Source of the DNA: Falsochrobactrum tianjinense
GTDB lineage: Bacteria; Pseudomonadota; Alphaproteobacteria; Rhizobiales; Rhizobiaceae
Assembly (NCBI RefSeq): GCF_019100495.1
Contig: NZ_JAHRVA010000008.1
Span: forward strand, 86,919-150,918
Direction: 5' to 3'
Length of the DNA stretch: 64,000 bases
Below are positions 1-9,299 of the stretch, piece by piece (positions within the stretch are counted from its first letter, which is position 1; the number at the start of each line of letters is the position of its first letter). The translations under genes were made by a program, and so were the position numbers. The notes under the pieces are model-generated. The model made no database searches. It saw nothing but the letters and a program-made list of their open reading frames with translations, and was not told the DNA's origin.

Positions 1-6
1 GAATTG

Positions 7-951
7 ATGAAAAAGCTTGCTATGCTGGCGGCGCTTGCCGCTTTCTCGCTGCCATTTTCCGCTGTTGCACAGGATGCGCCCGGCACGGTGAAAAAGGACA
101 GCTATCGTTTTGTAATCGTACCTAAAGTAGTTCATCCCTGGTTTGACAAGGTGAATGAAGGTGCACAACAGGCGGCTGCGGCGCTCAAGGCACAGACCGG
201 CGCCAATGTCGAAATCGTTTATTCGGCTCCGCAAAGCGCGGATGTAGTGCAGCAGAATCAGATCATCGACAGTGCTCTCTCGACGCGTCCTGACGGTCTG
301 GCTATCGATCTGCTCGATCCGTCCGGCAATCGTGCTTCGCTGGAAGAAGCGCAGGGGCAGGAAATCCCGCTGGTGCTGTTCGATTCAGTTCCTCCCGAAG
401 GTATGACGATCACCCATATCGGATCGGATTTCTGCGAACAGGCCAAGATTGCAGCCCGCCGTCTGGTTGAAGTTCTGGGCGGTGAGGGCGAGGTCGCCAT
501 CATGATGGGCGTCCCGACCGCACCAAACCATTCGATCCGCGCCGAATGTCATCGTCAGGTCTTCGCCGAGCATCCAGGCATCAAGGTCGTAGCTGAAGGC
601 ATCGACAATGACAGCATCGAGATTGCCCAGCAGCAGGCAGCTGCTATCATGCAGGCCAACCCGAACCTGAAGGGCTGGGTCGCATCCGACGCAGCTGGTC
701 CAATCGGCATCGGCCAGGCTATCGTGGAAGCAGGCAAGGAAGGCAAGGTGACGCTGGTCGGCCTCGACAACCTGCCTGAAATGCTCGACATGATCCGCAA
801 TGGCGTCGCCGATAGCTCGTCCGCCTCGCAGCCCGAATTGCAGGGCTACTGGTCGGTCATGGTTCTGTGGGCACAGGCAACCGGTGCGCCTGTACCGGGC
901 TATATCGATACCGGCAACGCCTTCCTGACCAAGGAAAACGTAGGCGACTGA
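7..951 (+). CDS. Ribose-type ABC sugar-binding protein
   Basis: Periplasmic solute-binding protein of the ribose/galactose (Peripla_BP_4) family, predicted to deliver a sugar or polyol to the ATPase and permease just downstream. The ATG at 7 opens a clear signal peptide (basic MKKLAM, hydrophobic stretch, probable cleavage after AVA at about residue 21). The mature part starts with the family pattern in which FVIVPKVVHPWFDKVNEG leads the first strand, and it has the typical length of 314 residues. The gene begins only six bases from the window edge, so its promoter and any upstream gene are not visible. The following ketose kinase suggests a small sugar such as dihydroxyacetone or a tetrulose/tetritol, but nothing in the sequence fixes the ligand. 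Confidence 0.87.
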   Translation: MKKLAMLAALAAFSLPFSAVAQDAPGTVKKDSYRFVIVPKVVHPWFDKVNEGAQQAAAALKAQTGANVEIVYSAPQSADVVQQNQIIDSALSTRPDGLAIDLLDPSGNRASLEEAQGQEIPLVLFDSVPPEGMTITHIGSDFCEQAKIAARRLVEVLGGEGEVAIMMGVPTAPNHSIRAECHRQVFAEHPGIKVVAEGIDNDSIEIAQQQAAAIMQANPNLKGWVASDAAGPIGIGQAIVEAGKEGKVTLVGLDNLPEMLDMIRNGVADSSSASQPELQGYWSVMVLWAQATGAPVPGYIDTGNAFLTKENVGD

Positions 952-1029
952 TCCTTTCCGATCATGTTGCTGGAGCACGGGTTGTTCCCGTGCTCCCTTT
1001 TGCAAATATATTGTCCAGGATGTCCATCT

Positions 1030-2514
1030 ATGGCTTATCTTGAAACACGCGGATTAGGCCGGGACTTTCCCGGCGTTACCGCACTGGACGACGTCGATCT
1101 AGAGATCGAACTGGGTCGCACGCATATTCTCGCAGGCGAAAACGGCGCGGGTAAATCGACGCTGGTGAAGATATTGACGGGAACCGATAGCGCTTCGCGC
1201 GGTCAGGTATTCATCGATGGCCGCGACCCGGTTTCCGAACCCGCCCTTTACAAGAATGTCGCCTATGTTCCGCAGGAATTGACCTTATTTCCGCAAATGA
1301 GCGTTGCCGAAAATCTATTCATGCCGTTCAACCGGACGGGACATGGCGGTTTTCTGGTCAATCGCAGCTCTTTAATGGAAGAAGCCAAAACCTATCTCGA
1401 CCGGTTCGGGATCGAAGCACGTCCGCAGGATCTGGTAGCGAACATATCGGTCTCCGACCAGCAGCTTTTGCAGATCGCCCGCGCCTGCACCAATTCCGAA
1501 ATGAAGGTGCTTATCCTTGACGAGCCTACTTCGTCGCTAACGCGGGTCGAAGTGGAGCGCGTCTTCAAAGTTATACGCGGCCTGCTGGATCGTGATCATG
1601 CCATCGTCTTCATCAGCCACAAAATGGATGAAGTCTTTCAAATCGGCGACGATTATACGGTCCTGCGCAATGGCCTGAAGATCGAAAGCGGCAAAATCAA
1701 CGATGTAACCGAAGCCGATCTGATCCGTGCCATGTCCGGTCGCGATCTGGCATTGGACGAGCACCTACGGCCCGCTGCCCCCACCGATGAAACCATCATG
1801 GAAGTGCGCGGCCTTTCCGGTCCTCGTTTCGAGAATATCAGCTTCGATCTGCGCAAGGGCGAAATCCTTGGTTTCGCAGGACTGGTCGGGGCAGGGCGCT
1901 CCGAAGTCATGCAGACGATCTTCGGTTATTTGAAGGCAACGGCTGGAAAGGTGAAGATTGAGGGCAAGGACTGGGCGCTCAACGACACGTCGCGTTCGGT
2001 TGCGGGTGGCATGTTGTACCTGTCGGAGGAACGCAAGCATCACGGCATTTTCCCGCTTTTGTCACTGCGCGAGAATATCGGCCTGTCTGTGCTTTCGCTC
2101 ACCACTGGAAAACTCGGTATCAGCGATCGCCGCGAGCGCAATGTCGTTCAGAAAATTATCGATGATTACGGCATTCGCACTGCGGGCATGGGCAAGCGTA
2201 TCTCGGAGCTTTCCGGCGGCAACCAGCAAAAGGCAATCATTGGCCGTGCCATGGCAACCCGCCCGCGCGTGCTGATTTTCGATGAACCTACCAAGGGCAT
2301 CGATATCCGCACCAAAGCCGAGATTTACCGCATCATGAAAAATCTTGCCGAGGAAGGAGTGGGCGTCATCCTCGTTTCTTCGGAACTTAACGAATTGCAA
2401 AAATGTGCCAGCCGGATCCTGACGATGCATAACGGCCAGATTACCGGCGAATTCGATACCGCCGCAACCAGCAATGAAACGCTTGTGGGCGCGATTTTTG
2501 GAACAGAGGTATAA
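1030..2514 (+). CDS. Ribose-type ABC transporter ATPase (two nucleotide-binding domains)
   Basis: Cytoplasmic energising subunit of importer 1, RbsA/MglA type, about 494 residues with two ATPase halves. The first half has Walker A GENGAGKST and Walker B ILDEPTSS. The second half has a degenerate Walker A (GLVGAGRSE), the signature LSGGNQQKA and the Walker B-like IFDEPTKGID, as is usual in this family, where the second site is atypical. I chose ATG 1030 (MAYLETRGL) because AGGA at 1017-1020 lies at good spacing. An in-frame ATG at 964 would add an atypical Cys-rich stretch. It is followed after three bases by the permease, so the two are co-transcribed. Confidence 0.87.
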   Translation: MAYLETRGLGRDFPGVTALDDVDLEIELGRTHILAGENGAGKSTLVKILTGTDSASRGQVFIDGRDPVSEPALYKNVAYVPQELTLFPQMSVAENLFMPFNRTGHGGFLVNRSSLMEEAKTYLDRFGIEARPQDLVANISVSDQQLLQIARACTNSEMKVLILDEPTSSLTRVEVERVFKVIRGLLDRDHAIVFISHKMDEVFQIGDDYTVLRNGLKIESGKINDVTEADLIRAMSGRDLALDEHLRPAAPTDETIMEVRGLSGPRFENISFDLRKGEILGFAGLVGAGRSEVMQTIFGYLKATAGKVKIEGKDWALNDTSRSVAGGMLYLSEERKHHGIFPLLSLRENIGLSVLSLTTGKLGISDRRERNVVQKIIDDYGIRTAGMGKRISELSGGNQQKAIIGRAMATRPRVLIFDEPTKGIDIRTKAEIYRIMKNLAEEGVGVILVSSELNELQKCASRILTMHNGQITGEFDTAATSNETLVGAIFGTEV

Positions 2515-2517
2515 ACA

Positions 2518-3483
2518 ATGCAGACCAAACCCTTTTCCAACCTGATCCGTACGCCGCTGGCAGGCGTCTTCGTGGCGCTGCTGGTCATTTTCGTGCTTTC
2601 GGCAGTCATTTCGCCTTATTTCCTCACTCCCTATAACCTGTCGGTCGTGGCGCGCGGACTTGCCTTCGTCGGACTGATTACCATCGCACAGTCGATGCTC
2701 ATGGTGCTTGGCGAGCTAGACCTTTCGCTCGGCGTTATGGGTGGGCTGTGTGGCGTGGTTTCCGGCATATTGATGATGCGCGTCGGCTTTGAGCCTTATA
2801 CCGCCATGTTTCTGGCGATCTGCCTGGGTCTTTGCCTGGGTCTTCTCAATGGCCTGCTTGTAACGATGCTGCGCCTGCATTCTCTGGTCCTGACCATCGG
2901 TACGGCTGGCGTTTTCGGTGGCGCGAATCTGGTGCTGACGCGCGGCGTCGCCATTACCGGAATCCCGCGTGAGGTGCATTATCTTGGTCGCGGCGATGTG
3001 TTCGGCGTTCCTGTGCCTTTCATCATCATGTTCGTCGTGCTGTTGGTTGCGACCTTCATGATGCTCAAAACGCCGTTCGGTCGCTATATGTACGCCATTG
3101 GCAATAATCGCGACGGCGCACGTATGCTCGGTATTCGCGTTGATCGCGTGCGCCTTCTGGTGTTCGGCGCGGCAGGCGCTATTGCGGGCCTTGCCGGCGT
3201 GCTGATGGTTGCTCGTCTGGGCACGGCGCAGCCTTCGATTGGTGATAGTTGGGTACTGGCGCCGATTGCAGCTTCCGTCATTGGCGGCGTCGCCACTACG
3301 GGCGGCATAGGCAGCCCGATTGGCGCCATTTTTGGCGCTGGCATCATCGCCATCATCGAAAATATCATTGTCCTGTTTGGCGTCTCGCCCTATTGGCAGG
3401 GAATTGTTTCGGGCGCCATCGTCGTGCTCGCCATCTCCTTCGATTCCATATCGCGCCGCTATCTGCGCCGGGAAGCCAATTAG
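2518..3483 (+). CDS. Ribose-type ABC transporter permease
   Basis: Inner-membrane permease of the RbsC/BPD_transp_2 family, 321 residues, with about eight to ten hydrophobic segments. The conserved region GELDLSLGVMGGLCGVVSG near residue 70 corresponds to the usual GGIDLSVG motif, and a GxxxxxxxIGGVATTGGIGSP stretch lies near residue 255. It starts three bases after the ATPase stop, with the ATPase end (AGAGGT) acting as ribosome binding site. It completes an importer with the two preceding genes. The sugar is not determined by the sequence. Confidence 0.86.
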   Translation: MQTKPFSNLIRTPLAGVFVALLVIFVLSAVISPYFLTPYNLSVVARGLAFVGLITIAQSMLMVLGELDLSLGVMGGLCGVVSGILMMRVGFEPYTAMFLAICLGLCLGLLNGLLVTMLRLHSLVLTIGTAGVFGGANLVLTRGVAITGIPREVHYLGRGDVFGVPVPFIIMFVVLLVATFMMLKTPFGRYMYAIGNNRDGARMLGIRVDRVRLLVFGAAGAIAGLAGVLMVARLGTAQPSIGDSWVLAPIAASVIGGVATTGGIGSPIGAIFGAGIIAIIENIIVLFGVSPYWQGIVSGAIVVLAISFDSISRRYLRREAN

Positions 3484-3529
3484 AGCGTTGTGATCTGATC
3501 AAGCGGACAGCTTTATGAGGGACAAGAGA

Positions 3530-5299
3530 ATGAATGAACAAGTCAAAACCAAAAAACTGATTAATGCGCCCGAAGACATCATCGCTGAAATGATCGAGGG
3601 TATGATTGGGGCGCATCCTGATATGCTGCGGGTGGAAGGCGAAACGGGCCGCGCCGTAGTCGCGGTTGACGGCCCGCGCGATGGCAAGGTCGGGATCGTC
3701 GTTGGCGGCGGGTCTGGACACGAACCGGCATTTGCAGGCTATGTCGGCAGAGGCCTCGCGGATGCCGCAGCGGTCGGCAACATCTTTGCTTCGCCTTCGC
3801 CATCCCATATCGCTGAAGCCGCCCGCGCGGCGGATGGCGGCGTGGGCGTGCTGATGCTCTATGGCAACTATATGGGCGACGTTCTCAACTTCACGATGGC
3901 AGCGGAAGAACTAGCGCAGAGCGGCATGGAAGTGCGCCATGTTGCTGTTGCAGACGATGTGGCTTCCGCTCCCTTTGAGCGTCGCTCCGAACGGCGCGGC
4001 ATTGCAGGCGATTTCTTCGTCTTCAAGATTGCGGGTGCCGCGGCAGATCTCGGCGAACCGCTGGCTCGTGTCGAAGCGCTGGCACAGGCAGCTAATGACG
4101 CGACCCGCTCGATGGGTGTGGCGCTCAGCCCGTGCTCGCTGCCGCAGACCGGAAAGCCGAATTTCACCATTGGTGATGATGAGATGGAAATTGGCATGGG
4201 CCTTCATGGCGAGCCAGGTATTCGCCGCCAGAAGCTTGCCCCCGCTGACGAAGTGACCAATGAACTCATGGCGGCAATTCTTGGTGAACTGGCGCTTGAG
4301 GCGGGAGATCGCGTCGCCGTGCTGGTCAACGGGCTTGGCGCGACTTCGCAGATCGAGCTTTACGTTCTGTTTCGCCGCGCCAAGCAGTTGCTGGATGCGA
4401 AAGGCGTCCATATTCATGCGTCCTGGGTTGGCGAATATGCCACCTCGCTGGAAATGGCGGGCGCGTCGATCACACTGATGAAGCTGGACGATACGCTGCA
4501 AACCCTGCTCGACCATCCCTGCCATACGCCTGCGCTGACCGTGGGTGCGGTGCAGCAGGGCGAACATGCGCCCGCCCGCAGCCGTAGGGTCGAACGGGCC
4601 GTCGAACACAAGGAAGCAGCACAGGAAGCCCCGCGCGTTCTCATTACGGAGGGCGATATTACGCCTGCTATATTCAAGGCGATGATGGTCAATGTCGGCA
4701 ACCAGATCATTGCCGAGAAAAATTGGCTATCCGAACTTGATGGCATTATCGGTGATGGGGATCATGGCGTCACCATGGAGATCGGTTGGAAGGCCGTCCA
4801 GCATGCTCTTCAGGACGAGCAGGACGACGAGACCATCGAAGGCATCTGCAAGCGCATGGCCAAGGCTTTTCTCGATGCGGTTGGCGCCTCGTCGGGCCCG
4901 CTTTATGCGACGGCGTTTTTACGCGCAGGCACCGCAGTCAGCAACCGCCTCAATCTCGATGGGACTGGCATGGCCGAATGGCTCGCTGCTGCCTGTCAGG
5001 GCATTCGGGACCGCGGGCGCGCCAATTCCGGTGACAAGACAATGATCGATGCCTGGGTTCCGGCGGTGGAAGCCGCCATGCAGGCCGCACAGAAAGGCCA
5101 ATCCACGCAGGATGTGCTGATTGCGGCGCGTGATGGCGCGGAAGCGGGCATGAAGGCGACCGCTGCAATGGAATCGCGCCGAGGACGTTCGGCAAAGCTT
5201 GGCGAGCGTTCCATCGGTCATATCGACCCCGGCGCGGCATCGACCTTCGTCACGCTGCGCGCCATGGCGGAAGCGTTGCAGGACCAGAGCGATAAATAG
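3530..5299 (+). CDS. DhaK-DhaL fusion ketose kinase (dihydroxyacetone/erythrulose kinase type)
   Basis: ATP-dependent kinase for a short ketose. The N-terminal DhaK domain (residues about 5-330) carries GGGSGHEPAF and the GMGLHGEPG motif, whose His covalently holds the substrate carbonyl in this family. The C-terminal DhaL domain (about 375-585) has GDGDHG, whose acidic residues bind Mg-ATP. The fused form is the single-chain ATP-dependent type rather than the phosphotransferase-dependent split type. ATG 3530 is preferred because GAGGGA (3517-3522) sits seven bases upstream; ATG 3515 lies before that site. Dihydroxyacetone, D- or L-erythrulose are the known substrates of relatives. Its place behind an importer suggests it phosphorylates the imported sugar or its oxidation product. 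Confidence 0.85.
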   Translation: MNEQVKTKKLINAPEDIIAEMIEGMIGAHPDMLRVEGETGRAVVAVDGPRDGKVGIVVGGGSGHEPAFAGYVGRGLADAAAVGNIFASPSPSHIAEAARAADGGVGVLMLYGNYMGDVLNFTMAAEELAQSGMEVRHVAVADDVASAPFERRSERRGIAGDFFVFKIAGAAADLGEPLARVEALAQAANDATRSMGVALSPCSLPQTGKPNFTIGDDEMEIGMGLHGEPGIRRQKLAPADEVTNELMAAILGELALEAGDRVAVLVNGLGATSQIELYVLFRRAKQLLDAKGVHIHASWVGEYATSLEMAGASITLMKLDDTLQTLLDHPCHTPALTVGAVQQGEHAPARSRRVERAVEHKEAAQEAPRVLITEGDITPAIFKAMMVNVGNQIIAEKNWLSELDGIIGDGDHGVTMEIGWKAVQHALQDEQDDETIEGICKRMAKAFLDAVGASSGPLYATAFLRAGTAVSNRLNLDGTGMAEWLAAACQGIRDRGRANSGDKTMIDAWVPAVEAAMQAAQKGQSTQDVLIAARDGAEAGMKATAAMESRRGRSAKLGERSIGHIDPGAASTFVTLRAMAEALQDQSDK

Positions 5300-5326
5300 C
5301 GCCGTCTTTGGCTTTCGAAATGAGGT

Positions 5327-6283
5327 TTAGCGCGGCCCTTGCAACAGGGCTCGCGCAACACCTTCATTGGTGACAAGCCGGTTGACATATCCGCCGCGCA
5401 ATATCGCCCTTATGATCGGGATCTTGTTCAGCCCGCCGGAAACCAGTACGGAAGCGGGTTTGAGCTTTAGCTTGTCGGGCGGCAGGGCAATGATCGAATC
5501 ATTGAGGAAATGATTGATCGGTCGCCCTTGCGCGTCGAGAAAATAACCCATGAACTCGCCGACCGCGCCCAGTTTCAGCACACTGTCGAGATTATCCTTC
5601 ACGATGCGGATATGTGTGAGAGAAGTATCGGAGTTCAGCGGCCCGCAGGACACAAGGCCGATATCGGCGATCTCCGTTCTGGCCAGGACGTCGGTCAGTT
5701 CGTCGTTGAGCAGGATCGCATTGCGGCTTTCGGGATTGGCACAATAGATTGGCGCAGTGAGATAGTGACACTCCACGCCAAGTGCGCGGGCGAACGCTGT
5801 TGCCACCTCGAAACTGTTGGTTGACGATCCGCTGGTCACGCCCCCTGTCAGTCCAACGACCCAGCTTTCGGGCTTGAGCCGCACGCGCAGGCTGCGTACC
5901 GCGAAACTTAAAGTACGCCCCGAGCCGATGCCTACGCCCATATCGCGTCCACCGATCAACTCGCTGGCCATCTCGCCGGCAGCCTCGCCGATCACCCGCT
6001 TCTGATCCAGATAATCATGGAGGTCGGGAACGACGACCGTTTCCATAAGTCCATAGCGCGCGGAGACCTTCTCGGCCAGTTCGATGCAATCCACCAGCGG
6101 CAGACTTAAATGGATCTGTATCTGTCCAGACTGGCGAACCTGGCGGATGATCTTGTTGACCTTGAGCCGGGTGATATTCATCCGCTGCGCTATTTCTTGC
6201 TGGGTCTGCCCCCCGATGAAATAAAGCCAGGCGACGCGGGCGCGTTCCTGCTCATCGTCAACAAACACGAAATGCTCTTTCAT
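5327..6283 (-). CDS. SorC-family sugar-responsive transcriptional regulator
   Basis: Regulator of 318 residues. An N-terminal helix-turn-helix (about residues 28-50, QQEIAQRMNITRLKVNKII) is followed by a sugar-phosphate-binding domain with the GIGSGRTL pattern near 118 and VVGLTGG near 144. This SorC/DeoR-like arrangement is shared with EryD, the erythritol repressor of Brucella. ATG 6283 has GAAGG seven bases upstream. It lies tail-to-tail with the kinase operon and back-to-back with importer 2. It is a plausible regulator of the kinase operon, with the phosphorylated ketose as effector, but the target promoter is outside the window. Confidence 0.8.
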   Translation of the reverse strand: MKEHFVFVDDEQERARVAWLYFIGGQTQQEIAQRMNITRLKVNKIIRQVRQSGQIQIHLSLPLVDCIELAEKVSARYGLMETVVVPDLHDYLDQKRVIGEAAGEMASELIGGRDMGVGIGSGRTLSFAVRSLRVRLKPESWVVGLTGGVTSGSSTNSFEVATAFARALGVECHYLTAPIYCANPESRNAILLNDELTDVLARTEIADIGLVSCGPLNSDTSLTHIRIVKDNLDSVLKLGAVGEFMGYFLDAQGRPINHFLNDSIIALPPDKLKLKPASVLVSGGLNKIPIIRAILRGGYVNRLVTNEGVARALLQGPR

Positions 6284-6406
6284 CAAACCGCCTTCAACGC
6301 CTTCCTGTCATTCCAAACTCATTTCATAAATAAGCCCAGAGCCGCAATGTCTTTTGCAGCCAATGCCTGTTATTTATATTGATACAGCATGATAAAACCC
6401 ATACGC

Positions 6407-6420
6407 GAGGAACGTAAATC
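6407..6420 (+). promoter_or_regulatory. LacI-type operator-like site 1
   Basis: GAGGAACGTAAATC, a CG-centred imperfect palindrome. It matches the site at 16561-16574 in 13 of 14 positions. It lies about 190 bases before the importer 2 ATPase start. Confidence 0.6.
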
Positions 6421-6447
6421 CTATACGGAGAGGCATTCAACAATTTT

Positions 6448-6461
6448 GCTTTACGTACCTC
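6448..6461 (-). promoter_or_regulatory. LacI-type operator-like site 2
   Basis: Read on the minus strand it is GAGGTACGTAAAGC, which matches the site at 16561-16574 in 13 of 14 positions. It is inverted relative to site 1 and about four helical turns away from it. Confidence 0.62.
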
Positions 6462-6606
6462 AAAACGAACGCTAAGATTTTCGATGTGGTGCTTTGGGAG
6501 GAGTTCACATGCAATCAACAAGCTCGGTGAAAAATGCTGAAAGCAAGCCGCAAATACAATATTGCAGGCAGGGCCGCGAGTGGGCCGCACCCACGGATAA
6601 ACGAGG

Positions 6607-8130
6607 ATGACTGCGACCCGGCAAGGCGAGGGCGGCGCATTTCTTGAGGCAGTTTCGCTATCGAAATCCTTTGGTCCCGTTCAGGTTCTAAAGAACATCA
6701 ATCTGAGCGTGCATGGAGGCGAGGTTCATGCAGTCATTGGCGAAAACGGTGCTGGCAAGTCGACGCTGATGAAGCTGCTGGCGGGTAATGAGCGCCCTAC
6801 CAGCGGCGAGATTCATATCGACGGCAAGCCCATCACGTTTTCCGGGCCGGTGGAAGCTGAAGCGCAGGGTATTGTTCTGGTGCATCAGGAAATCCTGCTC
6901 GCGCCTGACCTTACGGTGGCACAGAACATCTATCTGGGTCGCGAGCTTTCCAACGGACTCGTGGTTGATGACAAGACGATGCGTGAAGGCGCGCGCAAGG
7001 CCCTTCACGATCTTGGCGCACAGATCGACCCCGATGCGGTTGTCGGCGGCCTGTCGATTGCCCAGCGTCAGCTTGTGCAGATCGCCCGCGTATTATTGGT
7101 GCCGCATCGTGTCGTCATTTTCGATGAGCCGACCGCCTCGCTGACGCCGCATGAAACCGAAGCGCTGCTCAAGCTGATCCGTGATATTCGCGCCAAAGGC
7201 GTGGCGGTGCTTTATATTTCGCATCGCTTGCCGGAAGTAAAGGAAATCGCCGACCGGGTGACGGTGCTGCGCGATGGCAATCTGGTGGCCTCGCATTCTG
7301 CATCCGAGCTTCAGCCAGCGGATATGGCGCGGCTGATGGTTGGTCGTGATGTTGCCAAGCTTTATCCCGATCGCGTGGCGAAACAGGGCCGGGACATCGT
7401 GCTCGAAGTGAGCGATTTCAATGTGCCCGGCTATGTCAGGGGCGCAAGTTTCAGCCTTGCAAAAGGCGAGATTCTCGGTTTTGCCGGGCTTGTCGGGGCC
7501 GGGCGCACGGAATTGATGGAAAGCGTTGTCGGGTTGAGGCCGGGCAGAGGGACGGTTCGTCATCACGGCCAGCCCGTTAATTTCCGCAATGCGCATGACA
7601 GTCTTTCCGCCGGTATCGCCTATCTGAGCGAGGACCGCAAAGGCAAGGGCCTGCTGCTTTCCAAGGATCTTGGGGTCAATCTCACGCTGGCCTCCATTAC
7701 GAAATTCATCAGCGGCTTTCAGATCGACCGGCACAAGGAGCGCGCTGCGCTTGATGAGGCGATCCGCGAATTCGATATCCGCACCGGCCGCAAGGATATT
7801 CTGGCCGGGCAGCTTTCGGGCGGCAACCAGCAAAAACTGCTGCTTGCCAAAATGATGATGCTCGATCCGTCCATCGTTATCATTGATGAGCCGACGCGCG
7901 GCATCGATGTCGGCACCAAGGAACAGATTTATCAATTTATCGCCAATCTGGCCGATGAAGGCCGGTCGATCATCGTCGTTTCCTCCGAAATGCCGGAACT
8001 GATCGGCATCTGCGACCGCATCATCGTCATGCGGGAGGGCCGCATCGCTGGCGAAGTGAGCGGCGAGCGGATGACAGAAAACGATATCGTCGTATTGGCG
8101 ACCGGCGTAGGCACCGAGGCAGCGGCGTGA
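6607..8130 (+). CDS. Ribose/xylose-type ABC transporter ATPase (two nucleotide-binding domains)
   Basis: RbsA/XylG-family ATPase of importer 2, 507 residues. The N-half has Walker A GENGAGKST, signature LSIAQRQ and Walker B IFDEPTASLT. The C-half has GLVGAGRTE, LSGGNQQKLL and IIDEPTRGIDVG. ATG 6607 is directly preceded by GAGG with almost no spacing, so the start is somewhat uncertain, but there is no better in-frame start before the domain begins. The next gene overlaps or abuts its stop. The operators upstream link it to the LacI-type regulator and xylBA, so xylose or a xyloside is the favoured ligand (inference). Confidence 0.85.
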   Translation: MTATRQGEGGAFLEAVSLSKSFGPVQVLKNINLSVHGGEVHAVIGENGAGKSTLMKLLAGNERPTSGEIHIDGKPITFSGPVEAEAQGIVLVHQEILLAPDLTVAQNIYLGRELSNGLVVDDKTMREGARKALHDLGAQIDPDAVVGGLSIAQRQLVQIARVLLVPHRVVIFDEPTASLTPHETEALLKLIRDIRAKGVAVLYISHRLPEVKEIADRVTVLRDGNLVASHSASELQPADMARLMVGRDVAKLYPDRVAKQGRDIVLEVSDFNVPGYVRGASFSLAKGEILGFAGLVGAGRTELMESVVGLRPGRGTVRHHGQPVNFRNAHDSLSAGIAYLSEDRKGKGLLLSKDLGVNLTLASITKFISGFQIDRHKERAALDEAIREFDIRTGRKDILAGQLSGGNQQKLLLAKMMMLDPSIVIIDEPTRGIDVGTKEQIYQFIANLADEGRSIIVVSSEMPELIGICDRIIVMREGRIAGEVSGERMTENDIVVLATGVGTEAAA

Positions 8131-8147
8131 ATAAACAAGAGGAATCG

Positions 8148-9146
8148 ATGACACAAAGCGCGACCGACAGCAAAGAGGTGAAGACCTCCAGAGATTGGGA
8201 CTTGCGGGCAGTCGCTCCCTTCGTTGCGCTGTTTCTGCTGCTCATTCTCGGAGCGTTCGCCAATCCGAACTTCATCAGCGTAGACAATCTGCTCAATGTC
8301 GCGACTCGCAGCGTCTTCATTGCGATCATCGCGCTGGGCGCAACCTATGTGATTTCATCCGCCGGGCTTGATCTTTCGGTCGGCTCCATGGCGGCTTTCG
8401 TCGGCAGCATCATGATATTGTTCATGAATAGCGGCGTGATTGCCGATCCGCTCATGATGCTGATCGCAGCCGTATTGCTGGCGGTGGTGGTGGGTGCCGC
8501 CTGCGGACTTGCCAATGGCCTTATTGTCACGCTGGGCGGGATCGAGCCTTTTATCGCGACGCTCGGCACGATGGGCATCTATCGCGGGCTGACCACATGG
8601 CTCTCGCAGGGCGGTGCGATCACCCTGCGCAATCCCGAAATCCAGACATTGTACCGCCCTGCCTATTTTGGCTCGGTGCTGGGCGTGCCGGTGCCGGTGA
8701 TCGTGATTTTTGTGACGGCGGCGATAGCGGCATTCGTTCTCTACCGCACGCGCTACGGACGCCATGTGATCGCGGTCGGCTCCAGCGAGGATGTCGCGCG
8801 CTATTCGGGCATTTCGGTCAAGCGGGTGCGCACTATCGCCTATGTCGTGCAGGGCCTGTGCGTTGCTGTTGCGGTTCTGCTTTATGTGCCGCGTCTGGGG
8901 TCCACTTCGGCTACGACGGGGATGTTATGGGAGTTGCAGGCTATTACTGCCGTGGTGGTCGGCGGCACGGCGTTGCGCGGCGGGGTCGGGCGTGTGTGGG
9001 GTACGATCTGCGGCGCATTCATTCTGGAGATCGTCGGCAATATCATGCTGCTGTCGAACTTCATCAGTGAATATCTGATTGGAGCGATTCAGGGCGCGAT
9101 CATCATCATCGCCATGCTGGTGCAGAGGTCACTGTCGCGGCGATAA
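8148..9146 (+). CDS. Ribose/xylose-type ABC transporter permease
   Basis: Inner-membrane permease of importer 2, 332 residues from ATG 8148. This start has AGAGGA (8138-8143) at ideal spacing; a GTG at 8127 overlapping the ATPase stop is the alternative. Many transmembrane stretches are visible, along with the family motif SSAGLDLSVGSM near residue 73 and VVGGTALRGGVG near 275. It is co-transcribed with the ATPase. The binding protein follows after 150 bases that hold a repeat element. Confidence 0.86.
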   Translation: MTQSATDSKEVKTSRDWDLRAVAPFVALFLLLILGAFANPNFISVDNLLNVATRSVFIAIIALGATYVISSAGLDLSVGSMAAFVGSIMILFMNSGVIADPLMMLIAAVLLAVVVGAACGLANGLIVTLGGIEPFIATLGTMGIYRGLTTWLSQGGAITLRNPEIQTLYRPAYFGSVLGVPVPVIVIFVTAAIAAFVLYRTRYGRHVIAVGSSEDVARYSGISVKRVRTIAYVVQGLCVAVAVLLYVPRLGSTSATTGMLWELQAITAVVVGGTALRGGVGRVWGTICGAFILEIVGNIMLLSNFISEYLIGAIQGAIIIIAMLVQRSLSRR

Positions 9147-9192
9147 AGCATTTCCAGCAAAAGTGTGTAACGGTTTTGCGTTCGGATAATGC
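9146..9192 (+). repeat. AGCATTTCC palindromic intergenic repeat
   Basis: The sequence runs from AGCATTTCCAGCAAAAG through CGGTTTTGCG to GGATAATGC. The GCAAAA/TTTTGC arms and the GCATT/AATGC ends can fold into a hairpin. It is a short copy of the family seen at 12622, 36121, 37288 and 38578. It lies directly after the permease stop. Confidence 0.8.
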
Positions 9193-9299
9193 GGGAAGGA
9201 AACAGCAAGGCTACTGAGTGGTTTTGCATTTGAAACTGGCGGGATTGAAGGGGCGGTTCCGGCCAAAGGAATGAAAGCCCCGGCTTTTGGGAGGAAACC

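Larger units (their letters stand above)
6284..6606. promoter_or_regulatory. Divergent intergenic control region (SorC regulator / importer 2)
   Basis: About 320 bases without a gene, more A+T-rich than its flanks, separating the divergent SorC-type regulator and importer 2. The recognisable content is the pair of operator-like palindromes at 6407-6420 and 6448-6461, which face each other and are centred about 41 bp (four helical turns) apart. That spacing would suit looping or cooperative binding. I saw no RNA gene here. Confidence 0.6.

Noticed and set aside
964-1029. Longer N-terminus for the importer 1 ATPase
   Set aside because: The extra residues do not resemble the family and the ribosome binding site lies before 1030.
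7093-8154. 353-residue minus-strand frame over the importer 2 ATPase
   Set aside because: The plus-strand ATPase has all expected motifs; the antisense product resembles nothing.
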